A DNA stretch of 64,000 nucleotides from Macrosoma leucophasiata (lineage: Eukaryota; Arthropoda; Insecta; Lepidoptera; Hedylidae). The stretch spans positions 3,100,001 through 3,164,000 of the forward strand of contig JAWQUS010000022.1 of assembly GCA_036365455.1 (NCBI GenBank), given 5' to 3'. The notes under the pieces are model-generated. The model searched no databases. It was given only the letters and a program-made list of their open reading frames with translations, and was not told where the DNA came from. Below, piece after piece: positions 20,372-30,320 of the stretch. Numbering within the stretch: the first letter of the stretch is position 1; each line of letters opens with the position of its first letter. Position numbers and translations under genes: made by a program.

Positions 20372-20937
20372 CCCCGGGCACACAGCGGACACTCCGCCAA
20401 CATTCACAATATGGAATTTTGCAGCAATTCGCATCAATCAGTGACGTGTATTTACAGAATCTGAATCAGAATCAGAAACTCATTTATTCATTTAGGGTGA
20501 CAGGCACCTCTTATGACACGTCAAAAACAAACAAAATAAATTAAAGTGAATAACAATTGATATATATGTCAAACAAGATAAAAAATATATGTAAAATCAA
20601 GAATAACACTAAAATAAAACTAAATGTAATAAACTACCTAATGTAAAAAGTATATCAGTAGAATGTCTCATTTCCCCTTTACAAACTGATGAAGAAAAGA
20701 AAAAGAGTCATTCTTTGTCATTCACCGGCAAAGTTCCAAAGGCCAATATGATCTGAGAAAAACTAGCCGGAAAAACTCAGTCGGCTCTTTTAAAAATCAC
20801 AACGTGCATTGTGTGCGTAGCACGTAGAGAATATCAAATGTCGCCCATAAGAGGGGTGGATGTTGGGTGAGGCGAGGAAATCGGGCGGGACGTCGAAGTG
20901 TCCATTCTATATGTAGTATTATTACTTAATCTCTGCC
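20372..20937 (+). repeat. Repeat G split by LINE-H
   Basis: Left part at 20372-20460 and right part at 20799-20937 match the unbroken copy at 54180-54412 in reverse. Confidence 0.7.
20461..20798 (-). mobile_element. LINE-H 3' UTR inserted in repeat G
   Basis: The tail AATCTGAATCAGAATCAG is at the left; the body matches 52065-52395 in reverse. Confidence 0.75.
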
Positions 20938-21004
20938 CCGGGCTGGGAGAGGCTTCCTTATACACATTTGTGTACGTAAGTACCAAGTCTATTACAATAT
21001 TTTT

Positions 21005-21917
21005 TACTGGTGGTAGAGCTCCAGTGACGAAGTTCACGGGCGTAGGCACCACCGCATTACCTAATATACTTGCCGCTAAATGGAAGTGTTCAGCTTTATC
21101 GTGTCCCGGTCAGGTGGTAATGTATGGCCCTGTGATTTCCGGCACAGAAGCATAATACCTTAGGCCTCAGGAGTGGTAATGCATCTGCAGTTTGACCTTG
21201 GTCTTTGTGTGGGTGTCTATAGGCTGCAGTCATCACTTAACATCAATGTGAACATGCTTTTTAGGGTTCCGTACCTTAAAAGGAAAAAAGGGGTTTCCGT
21301 TTTTCCTTTTAAGGTACGGATCATATACGTTATAGGATCACTCGTGCGTCTGTCTGTCTGTCTGTCTGTACGTCTGTCACAGCCAATTTACTCCGAAACT
21401 ACTCGATCGATTGAGTTGAAATTTGATAAATACATATAAATTGGTGACATAAAGATGAACACGTCAAGTAAAATAATAAATTTTAAACAAGGGGGCCACT
21501 TTCGGGGGCGTCAGAAAATTAAAAAAAGAATTCGTTCGTTCATTGTTGTCAGCATCTCAGATATATTTTTTTTATAATTTTTGCATTAACAAATTTGAAG
21601 TTATATAAGAAAAACGACGAAAATTGACCATTCCCCCCCCCCTATCTCAAAAAACTACTGAACTTTATTTTTTTTTTAAATGTGGAAAATAGTTATCTTC
21701 CTATAGATTACTAGAAAACCTATAAGAAGTTTGAGTATTCAAATTAAATCGAAAATTCTTAATAATATAACCCTCCCTGTACCACCGTAACCGCTATGTT
21801 CCTGCATTTTAAATCTGTAATATTTTCGAAAATATTTATTTAAATTACGGAACCCTCACCACGCGAGTCGTACTCGCACTTGTCCGGTTTTTTGCTACTT
21901 TGATTACATAAAAAAAA
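21005..21917 (+). mobile_element. SINE-A split by element Q
   Basis: SINE-A runs 21005-21261, is interrupted near its tail, and resumes at 21893 (TGCTACTTTGATTACATAAA). Confidence 0.82.
21262..21892 (+). mobile_element. Element Q (GGGTTCCGTAC family)
   Basis: It starts AGGGTTCCGTACCTTAAAAG with an immediate hairpin, has a GTCTGTCTGTCT run, and ends CGGAACCCT...CTCGCACTTGTCCGGTTTTT. This ending is common in Lepidoptera; the class is uncertain. Confidence 0.65.
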
Positions 21918-22028
21918 AACAATGTAACAAGCGACGGCAGCGTTGCCAAACCGATACGATAGTTATGGGGATGTATTGAGGCATAGAGCAACACGGGCCA
22001 CCGGCCGCGGCGGACCGGAGTTTATGTA

Positions 22029-22199
22029 TTTTTTTTATGAAATGGAAATGGCAAACAAGCATGCAGTTCACATTAATGTTAAGTGATGACTGCAGCCTAT
22101 AGAAACTAACACATAAAACCAAGGTCAAAGTGCAGATGCGATACCACTCCTGAGGTCTAAGGTGTTATGCCTCTGTGCCGGAAATTACAGGGCCGTACA
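22029..22199 (-). mobile_element. SINE-A, 5'-truncated, in MITE-F
   Basis: It runs from TTTTTTTATGAAATGGAAAT to ACAGGGCCGTACAT. Confidence 0.82.
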
Positions 22200-22298
22200 T
22201 TTGTTAAAGTCAAGGTGTGAGTTTCGTAGTAATAGATGATTTTTTTAGTTTGTGTGTGTGTGCCACACGCATTTCCCCCCCGCAGTCTTACGACAGAC

Positions 22299-22426
22299 TG
22301 TGGGACATTGGCTATGTATAACTATAACCTACTTGGTATTGGAGAAATGTATATGGATAAAGAAATATGACATATGTAATAAACGTCAGTCTAAACCTAA
22401 CACGGCTTTGATTCACATATATCACA
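22299..22426 (+). repeat. 5' LTR of gypsy element
   Basis: It starts TGTGGGACATTGGCTATG and ends ATATATCACA, with TG...CA ends. It matches 26892-27019 at every base I compared. Confidence 0.95.
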
Positions 22427-22445
22427 TGGCGCAGCCGGTAGGATT
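22427..22445 (+). promoter_or_regulatory. Minus-strand primer binding site, tRNA-Ser type
   Basis: TGGCGCAGCCGGTAGGATT lies directly after the 5' LTR. Its complement ends CCGGCTGCGCCA, as expected for an insect serine tRNA 3' end with CCA. The tRNA assignment is from general knowledge. Confidence 0.8.
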
Positions 22446-22562
22446 TTATAATTAAATGTTGGAAAAAATTACGCAAATAAATATAACGATATTAAATATA
22501 TATATTAATATTACAACACATAAAATACCACCAGTGTGGTGTAGTGAACAAGATATTGTCCG

Positions 22563-23267
22563 ATGGAGTCAATTTTGCAACCGCCGCCGCCATTTAATTT
22601 TGAAAATAATTTATCAAATGTTACGTCTGGAAATTTATGTAGTGAGTGGGAGAAATGGAAAAAGGCATTTAAAATATATTACGAGGCGTGTGAACTTTCT
22701 AAAAAAGATAACAAGGTACAAATAAATATATTATTACACATTATCGGAGGTCAATGTCGTGAAGTAAGTGAGCAGTTTATAGAAGAACCAAAAAATGTTA
22801 ACGATTTACTAAAACAATATGATATTTTTTTTATACCAAAGAAAAATTTAGCAGTTGAAAGACAAAGATTCTTCAAAAGAGATCAAAGAGATAACGAGTC
22901 TGCGGAACAGTACGTATTTGAATTGAATAAAATGGCGGCGATGTGCGAGTTCCGGGATTTACGCGACGATTTGGTTTGCAGCAGATTTATATGTGGCATA
23001 AAAGATGTAGCTTTAGCAGAAAGGCTTCTCAGAGAACCCGACGTCACTTTGAAAAAGGCTTTAGATATAAGTCGTTTAGCGGAAATGTCACGATTACAAG
23101 CTACGATCATAAAAACGGAAAACTGTGACCATCATGTACATGAAATTGCAGAAGACAGAAAGGGCGAGGAGAAAGCTGCTGAAATGCATATTCTGAGTCG
23201 GCGACGTCAGTTTGAGCGTGTGCCATCAGCTGTGAGAGGAGGAACTTCACGTGGTAACAGCATGTGA
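22563..23267 (+). CDS. gag: gypsy gag, ending at an in-frame TGA
   Basis: The 234-residue frame begins MESILQPPPPFNFEN with the motif SEWEKWKKAFKIYYEA, typical of mag-like gag capsid N-termini. It ends with TGA at 23265-23267, but the same frame stays open straight into pol. The paired zinc knuckles that finish a gag lie after this stop, at about 23390-23485 (CAKCGKTHEKYQC and CIRCNRMNHLARMC). So gag as read is truncated before its nucleocapsid unless the stop is read through. There is no frameshift. Confidence 0.92.
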   Translation: MESILQPPPPFNFENNLSNVTSGNLCSEWEKWKKAFKIYYEACELSKKDNKVQINILLHIIGGQCREVSEQFIEEPKNVNDLLKQYDIFFIPKKNLAVERQRFFKRDQRDNESAEQYVFELNKMAAMCEFRDLRDDLVCSRFICGIKDVALAERLLREPDVTLKKALDISRLAEMSRLQATIIKTENCDHHVHEIAEDRKGEEKAAEMHILSRRRQFERVPSAVRGGTSRGNSM

Positions 23268-23438
23268 TCACAACCACCACCACCACGAGGCAGTGGGCCG
23301 AAGCGGCAGCTTAACGGTGAGGTTCAATCTTCTCGACATGATCAATCAACGTTTCAATTTCAAGCACATCCAAGTTTCAGTCGCAGTTGTGCGAAATGTG
23401 GCAAGACGCACGAAAAATATCAGTGTCCTGCATACGGT

Positions 23439-26400
23439 TTGCGATGTATCCGCTGTAATCGGATGAACCATCTGGCGAGAATGTGCAGGTTCCGAGTATA
23501 TCAAGTAAAGGAGGACTCCACCGACCAGGAGGTAGTTATTAATCGTATACCTAAACATAATAGTAGTGATTGGTTAATTGATTTAAAAATAAATAATAAA
23601 ATTATTTCTTTTAAGCTAGACACTGGAGCTGACGTAAATGTATTGCCAAAAAAGTTTTTAAAACACATAAATGTATCCGAAGATCAATTAAGTAACACTA
23701 AAATGAGATTAGAGGGCTATTCTGGTAGTAGTATAGATATTGTAGGACAATGTTACTTAAAAACGTTTTGTAAAAATAATACCTACATTCTGCGATTCAT
23801 AATTGCAGACGTAGACGCGATTCCAGTATTAAGTAGAAGTTCTTGCGAGGAACTACAATTAATAAAAAGAATTTTGGCGGTAAAGCGTAACTGTAGAAGT
23901 GAGAATATATTGGGTGAATTTCCAGATGTTTTTGAAGGTATGGGTTGCTTACCAGGTGATTACAAAATACAGTTAAAAGATGACGTGTTTCCTGTAGTTC
24001 ACGCTCCTAGAAAATTACCGTTAGCTTTAAAAGAACAGATTAAAAATAAATTAATCGAGATGCAAAAAGATGGCATAATAGCTAAGGTAGAGGGACCAAC
24101 GGACTGGGTTAATAGCATGACAGTTGTTAAAAAACCGAACGGTGATATGCGCATCTGTCTCGATCCGCGAGATCTGAATAAAGCAATCAGGCGGGAACAT
24201 TTTAAGCTTCCCACATTTGATGAGATTACAGCAAATTTGACAGGTGCGTCATATTTCAGTACTTTAGATGCCAAACAGAGTTTCTGGCAAGTCAAATTAC
24301 ACAGAGACTCCACAGACCTCTGTACATTTAATACAGCGTTCGGAAGGTACAAATATTTACGTATGCCATTTGGTATATCATCAGCTTCAGAAATATTTCA
24401 TAAAAAACTGTTTGAACAGTTCGATGATATAGAAGGGGTAGTTCTTTTTGTTGATGACTTATTAGTCTTTGGGTCAACTAAAGAAGTCCACGATCAGAGA
24501 CTACGAGCCGTGTTGGAACGATGTCGAAAAATTAATATTAAGTTAAACAAAGAGAAATGTAAAATTGCCGTAACGGAATTGAAATATCTTGGTCATAAAA
24601 TTACCAAAGATGGTATTCGCCCTGATGAATCACATGTAATAGCTATAAAGGACATGTCCCGACCTTGCAATGTCAAGGAACTCGAAAGATTTTTAGGCTT
24701 AGTAACATATGTCAGTAATTTCGTTCCCAACCTTTCTGAAAAAACATCTATTTTAAGGGAATTGTTAAAAAAAGAAGTAGAATGGCATTGGGACCATCAT
24801 CATGATAAATGTTTTCAAGATATAAAAAAATCTTTGATAAGTCCGCCTGTTTTACAATATTACGAGTTAAATAAACCGATTGTTATATCAGTTGATGCGA
24901 GTAAACACGGTCTCGGCGCGTGCCTGATGCAAAATAATTTACCTGTATGTTATGCATCAAAATCACTGACAAAAACTGAAAAGTCTTACGCACAAATCGA
25001 AAAAGAATTATACGCGTGTGTGTTCGCCTGTGAAAGATTTTATACTTATATATACGGTCGTACGGATGTCATAATCGAGACCGATCATAAGCCATTGGTC
25101 AGCATAATTAACAAACCGTTGGCCAGCGCCCCAGCGCGCTTACAAAGAATGTTATTACGTTTACAACCATATACATTCACATTGAACTATAAACCGGGTA
25201 GGTATCTATACATAGCGGACACACTATCGCGTGCAGTCGCACCGAGTTGCGACCGCGGCGATACCCTTTCACCACGCGATCATTACGAAGCTCAAGCGCA
25301 TGTATGTATGTTGTCTAGCAGTAACCCATTAACAGATACCCATTTTTTAATGATACAGAAATGTACTAAGGAAGATGTTGAAATGCAAGAGTTAATAAAA
25401 ATAATAAGACGAGGTTGGCCTGAGCAGAAAAATAATCTCGATAATACATTAAGATGTTATTGGGACAGCAAAGACGAATTAGCTGTACATTTCGGTATAG
25501 TCTGGAAAAATAATAGGGTCGTGATACCAAAGTGCATGCGGCATGATATGCTTAAAAAGATACATGTGAGTCATCTCGGTATAGAAAAAAGTAAATTGAG
25601 GGCACGCGAAATAATGTTCTGGCCAAACATGAATTCTCAGTTACAAGATTATTTATCGAACTGTCAAGCATGTTTAACATTTCGAAAACAAAATACAAAG
25701 GAACCCTTAATATCTCATGAACTACCCGATAGGCCGTGGTGCAAAGTGGGCACAGACGTGTTTCATTTTGGTAATAAATCTTTTTTAATTTTAGTTGATT
25801 ACTTTAGTAAATATATAGAAGTATCAGAGATCAATTCTTTGACATCACGGTGTGTTGTGAACGAATTAAAACTAATCTTCAGAAGACATGGCATTCCTGA
25901 AATAGTTATATCTGATAATGGTCCTGAATATGCGTCAAATTATTTTAAAGATTTTTCAAGTCAATGGAATTTTAAACATAACACATCCTCGCCAACATAT
26001 CCGCAATCTAACGGCCAGGTTGAACGGGCTGTCCAAATAGTTAAAAACATGATGAAAAAGACTTCGTATACACAACAGGATTTTCATTTAGCGTTACTGG
26101 AATATCACAACACACCGATCAGTAGCAAATTAGCATCACCTGCAGAGTTATTATTTAATAGAAAACTAAGGAGTATTCTTCCTTGTAAACCGGTTTTATT
26201 GTTACCGAAGTTACAAAGGAATGTCATTGATAAATTGAAATCGCGGCAGACCGCACAAAAAATTTACTACGATAAAGGTTCAAGAAAACTACCTTTAGTG
26301 CGCATAGGGCAAAACGTTAAAATTCGCTTAAATAATGAATGGATTCCGGGTGTTATCACAGGAACAGCGGGACCTAGGTCATATTTAATTCAAATCGAGA

Positions 26401-26633
26401 ATTTTAATATTTTAAGAAGAAATCGGAAACACATAATATTAGATTCAAATAGAAGGCCCGCGGCTTGTTCATATCAACAATTTAACGATATATCTATAGA
26501 TAGTGCGGAGCGCTCTGCTTGCGCCGGCTCCAGTGTTCCGGCGGAGCAAATAGTTGATTCCATGTTACCTAATAATTATTGTACTCGTTTTGGCAGGATA
26601 GTGAAGCCTCCTGATCGGTGGGTCATTCCGTAG
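23439..26633 (+). CDS. pol: gypsy pol: protease, RT, RNase H, integrase
   Basis: The open frame continues gag in the same phase; its true left edge is 23268, and 23439 is only the first methionine. Residues counted from 23439: zinc knuckle C3-C16; protease LDTGADVNV with DTGA at 61-64; RT with FSTLDAKQSFWQV (273-285) and FVDD (337-340); RNase H with ISVDAS (D485) and ETDHKPL (D549); integrase with an HHCC zinc site (H709, H712, C742, C745) and a DD35E triad D773, D826, E862; then a GPY/F-like AGPRSYLI. All catalytic residues are present and I see no stop or frameshift up to TAG at 26631. It is probably functional apart from the upstream TGA. Confidence 0.95.
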   Translation: MRCIRCNRMNHLARMCRFRVYQVKEDSTDQEVVINRIPKHNSSDWLIDLKINNKIISFKLDTGADVNVLPKKFLKHINVSEDQLSNTKMRLEGYSGSSIDIVGQCYLKTFCKNNTYILRFIIADVDAIPVLSRSSCEELQLIKRILAVKRNCRSENILGEFPDVFEGMGCLPGDYKIQLKDDVFPVVHAPRKLPLALKEQIKNKLIEMQKDGIIAKVEGPTDWVNSMTVVKKPNGDMRICLDPRDLNKAIRREHFKLPTFDEITANLTGASYFSTLDAKQSFWQVKLHRDSTDLCTFNTAFGRYKYLRMPFGISSASEIFHKKLFEQFDDIEGVVLFVDDLLVFGSTKEVHDQRLRAVLERCRKINIKLNKEKCKIAVTELKYLGHKITKDGIRPDESHVIAIKDMSRPCNVKELERFLGLVTYVSNFVPNLSEKTSILRELLKKEVEWHWDHHHDKCFQDIKKSLISPPVLQYYELNKPIVISVDASKHGLGACLMQNNLPVCYASKSLTKTEKSYAQIEKELYACVFACERFYTYIYGRTDVIIETDHKPLVSIINKPLASAPARLQRMLLRLQPYTFTLNYKPGRYLYIADTLSRAVAPSCDRGDTLSPRDHYEAQAHVCMLSSSNPLTDTHFLMIQKCTKEDVEMQELIKIIRRGWPEQKNNLDNTLRCYWDSKDELAVHFGIVWKNNRVVIPKCMRHDMLKKIHVSHLGIEKSKLRAREIMFWPNMNSQLQDYLSNCQACLTFRKQNTKEPLISHELPDRPWCKVGTDVFHFGNKSFLILVDYFSKYIEVSEINSLTSRCVVNELKLIFRRHGIPEIVISDNGPEYASNYFKDFSSQWNFKHNTSSPTYPQSNGQVERAVQIVKNMMKKTSYTQQDFHLALLEYHNTPISSKLASPAELLFNRKLRSILPCKPVLLLPKLQRNVIDKLKSRQTAQKIYYDKGSRKLPLVRIGQNVKIRLNNEWIPGVITGTAGPRSYLIQIENFNILRRNRKHIILDSNRRPAACSYQQFNDISIDSAERSACAGSSVPAEQIVDSMLPNNYCTRFGRIVKPPDRWVIP

Positions 26634-26880
26634 CGGTCGGCAATAGTCGGCATAAACACGCGCAAGTCAAACATACTTAATAATATGTACCTAACTATTT
26701 GATGTTTTGCACTTATTATTTTTGCATGTGAACTGATTTTTGTTATTTTATTTTATTTATTTTTTTCATATAGAATTAAAATAGGTGTATAATTGTATAC
26801 CATTGTTTTGTAGCTTATGTAAAATAGATAGGTACCTATATATTGTATTTTCTTATTATTATATTAATTCTAATTTCATT

Positions 26881-26891
26881 AAGAAGGGGGA
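26881..26891 (+). promoter_or_regulatory. Polypurine tract
   Basis: AAGAAGGGGGA abuts the 3' LTR, the usual plus-strand primer position. Confidence 0.85.
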
Positions 26892-27019
26892 TGTGGGACA
26901 TTGGCTATGTATAACTATAACCTACTTGGTATTGGAGAAATGTATATGGATAAAGAAATATGACATATGTAATAAACGTCAGTCTAAACCTAACACGGCT
27001 TTGATTCACATATATCACA
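26892..27019 (+). repeat. 3' LTR of gypsy element
   Basis: It is 128 bp, identical to the 5' LTR, and followed by the target duplication CAGAC. Confidence 0.95.
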
Positions 27020-27099
27020 CAGACTGCTTTGTATCGGTAATGAACGCTGTGACTACTCCCCACCGGTCCGCCGCGGCCGGTGGCCCGTGTTGCTCTATG

Positions 27100-27325
27100 G
27101 ATATAGATAAGGATTATTGTGAGATTATAACAGTTTAAGAATCATAATGTCTGCTCTTCATGATTATCTCCAAACGATTCTTATCTAAGATTATCATTGA
27201 CGGAATTAGACTCGGTACGTTAACTGTGTGGTATTGAAATAAAACTTTTTAACAAAAAGTTAAATCACCGGTAACAAATGAAACCGCAAAGCAAAAAATA
27301 AAATCATTTTATTTATTATAATAAA
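27100..27325. other. No recognisable feature
   Basis: AT-rich linker between the MITE-F/gypsy nest and the Helitron. Confidence 0.5.
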
Positions 27326-28084
27326 CTAGCTGACCCGGCAAACTTTGTTCCGCCTTAATAATGCAATAAATAAGGTGAAAAATACAAAAAAAAAAAAAAT
27401 ACCTACATGAATCATTCATAATTATTTCTGTATTTTAGTACATAGGTTGCTCTTCATTTAAGTACCTTGTGATACACGACATTTTTTGTTTTATTATCAG
27501 GCGCAAAAACAAACAACGCAGATGGTCTTCCGACCCGTGAACATGCCACGTATAATTGACCATGGGAAAAACATTAAGTTCTAGGTTTAAACCACAAACT
27601 TTTAAGGATTGGCTTTGTGATTTGTTGATGGTCATGGCAAATGCAATATATATTGATTTGACGATTTGAGGCAAGCGTTTATTTCGTCGGCAGCCGTAGA
27701 TCTTGGAATTACTGGCAGTATTTGGCGGAAATCGCCAGACAGTAAAATCACTGCTCCTCCAAAACATCTCGAGTCATTGCGTAAATCTTTTAATGTTCGG
27801 TTAAGTGCTTCTAATGCACGTTTATGCGCCATTGTGCATTCGTCATAGCTGTCATTTGCGTTTTGTTATTCCAAGTTTGATTCTTTTTTGTTGTTATACC
27901 ACGTTTTATAGTGACTGACGTTTCATGTCAAGTCACACGGGAATGCTGTTGAACGGGATAAAAAGTATCCTATGTCCTTCTCCTGGCTCTAAACTACCTC
28001 CCTGCCAATTTTCAGCCAAATCGGTTCAGCCGTTCTTGAGTTATAAGTGGAGTAACTAACACGACTTTCTTTTATATATATAGA
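27326..28084 (-). mobile_element. Helitron with internal deletion
   Basis: Read on the minus strand it starts TCTATATATATAAAAGAAAG after an A and ends GCCGGGTCAGCTAG before a T. These are the 5' TC and 3' CTRR ends, between A and T, of a Helitron. It carries helicase remnants (27430-27848), so this family's ends can be assigned with confidence. The Rep domain is missing. Confidence 0.85.
27430..27848 (-). pseudogene. Helitron PIF1-type helicase fragments
   Basis: The upstream piece (27832-27632) reads FGGAVILLSGDFRQILPVIP, the PIF1/Helitron helicase Walker B-adjacent motif, then STAADEINACLKSS. The downstream piece reads IAFAMTINKSQSQSLKVCGL and YTWHVHGSEDHLRCLFL, matching the C-terminal helicase motifs in two frames. 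The join near 27660 removes the middle of the domain. The N-terminal Rep nuclease is absent, so it is a non-autonomous relic. Confidence 0.88.
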
Positions 28085-28087
28085 TAA

Positions 28088-28205
28088 TAATGGCGACCCA
28101 TTATACGTCCCACTGCTGGGCACGAGTCTCACCCCTTTTTTTTGGGGGGGGGAGGCCTGAAGCTTCCTTCACCACGCTGCTCCAATGCGGATTGGTGCAG
28201 GTTAT
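28088..28205 (-). mobile_element. 5S-SINE 3' fragment
   Basis: It has GGCGACCCATTATACGTCCC, then ACTGCTGGGCACGAG and the G-run, ending at CAATGCGGATTGGTGC. Confidence 0.75.
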
Positions 28206-28320
28206 ATATATAATCTAAATAAAAAAAAAATCACACACACACAAGACAGACAAACAGAAAAAAGTTATGCGGGGTGATACGTTGCAATCAGTGAGCGAAT
28301 AGAAGAAATATAGATTTATA

Positions 28321-28600
28321 CTGGTGGTAGAGCTCCAGTGACGGAGCCCGCGGGCGTAGGCACCACCGCATTACCTAATACACTTGCCGCTAAATGGTAG
28401 CGTTCAGCACTATCGTGTTCCCATCAGGTGATAATGTACGGCCCTGTAATTTCCGGCATAGAGGCATAACGCCTCAGGCCCATGAGTGGTAACGCATTTT
28501 GACCTCGGTCTTTGTGTAAGTGTCTATAGGCTGCAGTCATCACTTAACATCAACGTGAACTGCATGCTTGTTTGCCACTTCCATAACCTTAAAAAAAGCG
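28321..28600 (+). mobile_element. SINE-A, full length
   Basis: It starts CTGGTGGTAGAGCTCCAGTG and ends CCATAACCTTAAAAAAA, abutting a 5S-SINE. Confidence 0.9.
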
Positions 28601-28887
28601 ATCTACTCGGTTAAGCACTACGGGCGCGGTCAGGTAGTGTGATGGGTGACCGCTAGTTGTAAATTAAATGCGCGTTTCCGTGCTTCGGAGGGCACGTTAA
28701 GTCGTCGGTCCCGGTTGCTATCGATGGATAGCAGTCGTCAAACCTTGTCGGAGGCCTTATGGGTTTCAAAACATCCGACAGCGGGTTGGCCACTAACCCA
28801 CCCACCTCCACCAATCCGCATTGGATCCGTGATAGAGTAGGTATATAGAGCCCAGCAGTGGGACGTATAATGGGTTGACATTATTAT
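28601..28887 (+). mobile_element. 5S-SINE
   Basis: The head GGTTAAGCACTACGGGCGCG, then GTCAGGTAGTGTGATGGGTG and ACCGC, aligns with the 5S rRNA internal promoter (A box and C box). The body includes TCCCGGTTGCTATCGATGGA. It ends CAGTGGGACGTATAATGGGT with an ATT tail. Confidence 0.78.
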
Positions 28888-28931
28888 TATGTATGTATGT
28901 ATGTATCTTCACGCCAGGTCCCTAACGGGGT
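28888..28931 (-). mobile_element. LINE-I extreme 3' end
   Basis: TATG repeats plus TCTTCACGCCAGGTCCCTAA are inserted in the ATT tail of a 5S-SINE. Confidence 0.7.
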
Positions 28932-29369
28932 AATTATTATTATTATTGTTTAAAACCTAATATTTTAAAACTAATATAGTATTGTATAGGTGTATCATTC
29001 GTTTTCGGAATGTAGATCGACATTTTTGAACTTTTTACTTAAAACTTACCTAAAAATATACCTAAATTCCTTCTGTCTAATGCTAAAAAAAATGTGCTAT
29101 AGTTAATGGCATATTTAACCATTTCTTGTAAGTCAATGAGTATACAAATACTTGTTGTAAATGAGATTGCGTTTCTCGGCCATCGTGGTATATTCGTGTT
29201 ATGAAATAGAACAGTAACTAACATAAATTAAGTAGGTAAAATGTGAGTATATTATTTAATATTTCCTGCAAACGTACATTGAAAAGGTCAAATACTTGAA
29301 ATTGTAGCTGAGTAAGAAAAATTGATACAAAAACTGATTATTCATTGAATGTTTAGACATCGATAATAA

Positions 29370-29530
29370 TATAGGCATCACTAAAATTAAAGCCTATGTT
29401 CTTTCTCAAAGTCAGCTCTATCTGTGTACCAAATTTCATTAAAATCGGTTCAGTCGTTTGGACGCGAAAAGGTAACAGACAGACAGAGAGACAGACGGAC
29501 AGACAGACAGAGTTACATTTGCATTCATAA
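29370..29530 (-). mobile_element. Degenerate Helitron-like fragment
   Basis: It shares GCCTATGTTCTTTCTCAAAG and a GACAGACAGA run with 38811-38964, but the CTAG end is lost. Confidence 0.5.
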
Positions 29531-29543
29531 TGTAAGGTTTCAT

Positions 29544-30235
29544 TGTATTCCACTAATTGGCGCCTTAATGTAGTGGACGCTACATCACTCCCCTCCAAGA
29601 CCGGAGGTTGATATGTATCGAGGCAGCTTTCAGAGCTTCTCGCGGAGCTGTACCAATGCCATATAGTCACATGCCGCAAGTCCCAGTGAGTCGGGTGCGA
29701 AGGTCCTCAGTGAGTCGAGGTGGTCGCTGCTGCGGTGATGCGAAAGTCCCCTTTCAGTCGAGGTAGTCGCTACTGCGGGACGGCGCATGTGGCGCGATGT
29801 GGCTGCAGGGTAGTCCAGGCATGCGCGGTCGCTGCAGGCATGTGGAGTTCCCTGATGAAGCCGAGGGTGCTGGCTGGCGTAGTCACACCAGCCAGCACCC
29901 TCGGCTTCATCGCCGCTCTATCAGGTGCTAGTCATGTGAGGGATGACGTCGTCGAAGGTGCTGCAGAGAGGCTGGTGAGAAGATCACCACTGTGAAGGAA
30001 CGGGTGGAAGAGTTCCTCCGGCGAAAAGGGAGGATCCTCCGACCAGGCGAGGTGGTAGCGCCTGGCGGGCCGCGGCCCAACGATTGACCTTGGGAAGTTG
30101 TATATATGCCAACTCTTGAGAAATCTTCGCATGTGCGATGTAATTCGAATGCACGCCATCTACCGTACTAGACAAGTACTGTCAGGTTTTCGTATGTATT
30201 CCACTAGTTGGCGCCTTAATGTAGTGGACGCTACA
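29544..30235. repeat. GC-rich segment between 41-bp direct repeats
   Basis: TGTATTCCACTA(A/G)TTGGCGCC and onward occurs at 29544-29584 and 30195-30235 with one mismatch. The repeats run TG...CA. About 610 bp of GC-rich sequence lies between, with a 24-bp perfect hairpin at 29854-29911. It is possibly a miniature LTR-type element. No coding support. Confidence 0.65.
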
Positions 30236-30320
30236 ATAATATATCAAGTAGGGATTTCGAAAAACGTCAAGAAATCATATATTACCTAGAACGATCTAGA
30301 GTCATTACCTAGAGTTCTCT

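Larger units (their letters stand above)
22299..27019 (+). mobile_element. Complete Ty3/gypsy LTR retrotransposon, mag-like
   Basis: It is 4721 bp long with 128-bp LTRs, a primer site, gag-pol, a polypurine tract and a 5-bp target duplication CAGAC (22294-22298 and 27020-27024). By eye the two LTRs are identical, so insertion is very recent. The pol order is protease, RT, RNase H, integrase, which is the Ty3/gypsy order. There is no envelope frame. Very short LTRs, a tRNA-Ser primer site and paired zinc knuckles resemble the mag lineage first described in Bombyx mori; lineage is inference. It sits inside a MITE-F copy. Confidence 0.95.
21982..27099 (+). mobile_element. MITE-F copy split by a SINE-A and the gypsy element
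   Basis: The left TIR is at 21982-22020, then an internal deletion and a minus-strand SINE-A (22029-22199). The MITE interior resumes at 22200 (TTGTTAAAGTCAAGGTGTGA) and runs to the gypsy element at 22299. After the gypsy it resumes at 27020 and ends GTGTTGCTCTATG at 27099. No matching outer target duplication is visible. Confidence 0.8.

Noticed and set aside
23999..24352. A 117-codon minus-strand frame in pol
   Set aside because: It is antisense to the conserved RT domain and has no features of its own.
28601..28660. Possible 5S rRNA gene
   Set aside because: Only the internal promoter part matches; the 5' and 3' stems of 5S are absent and the unit continues into a dispersed repeat.
29720..29995. 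A 91-codon frame in the GC-rich segment
   Set aside because: GC-rich sequence gives long chance frames; there is no motif and it crosses the hairpin.
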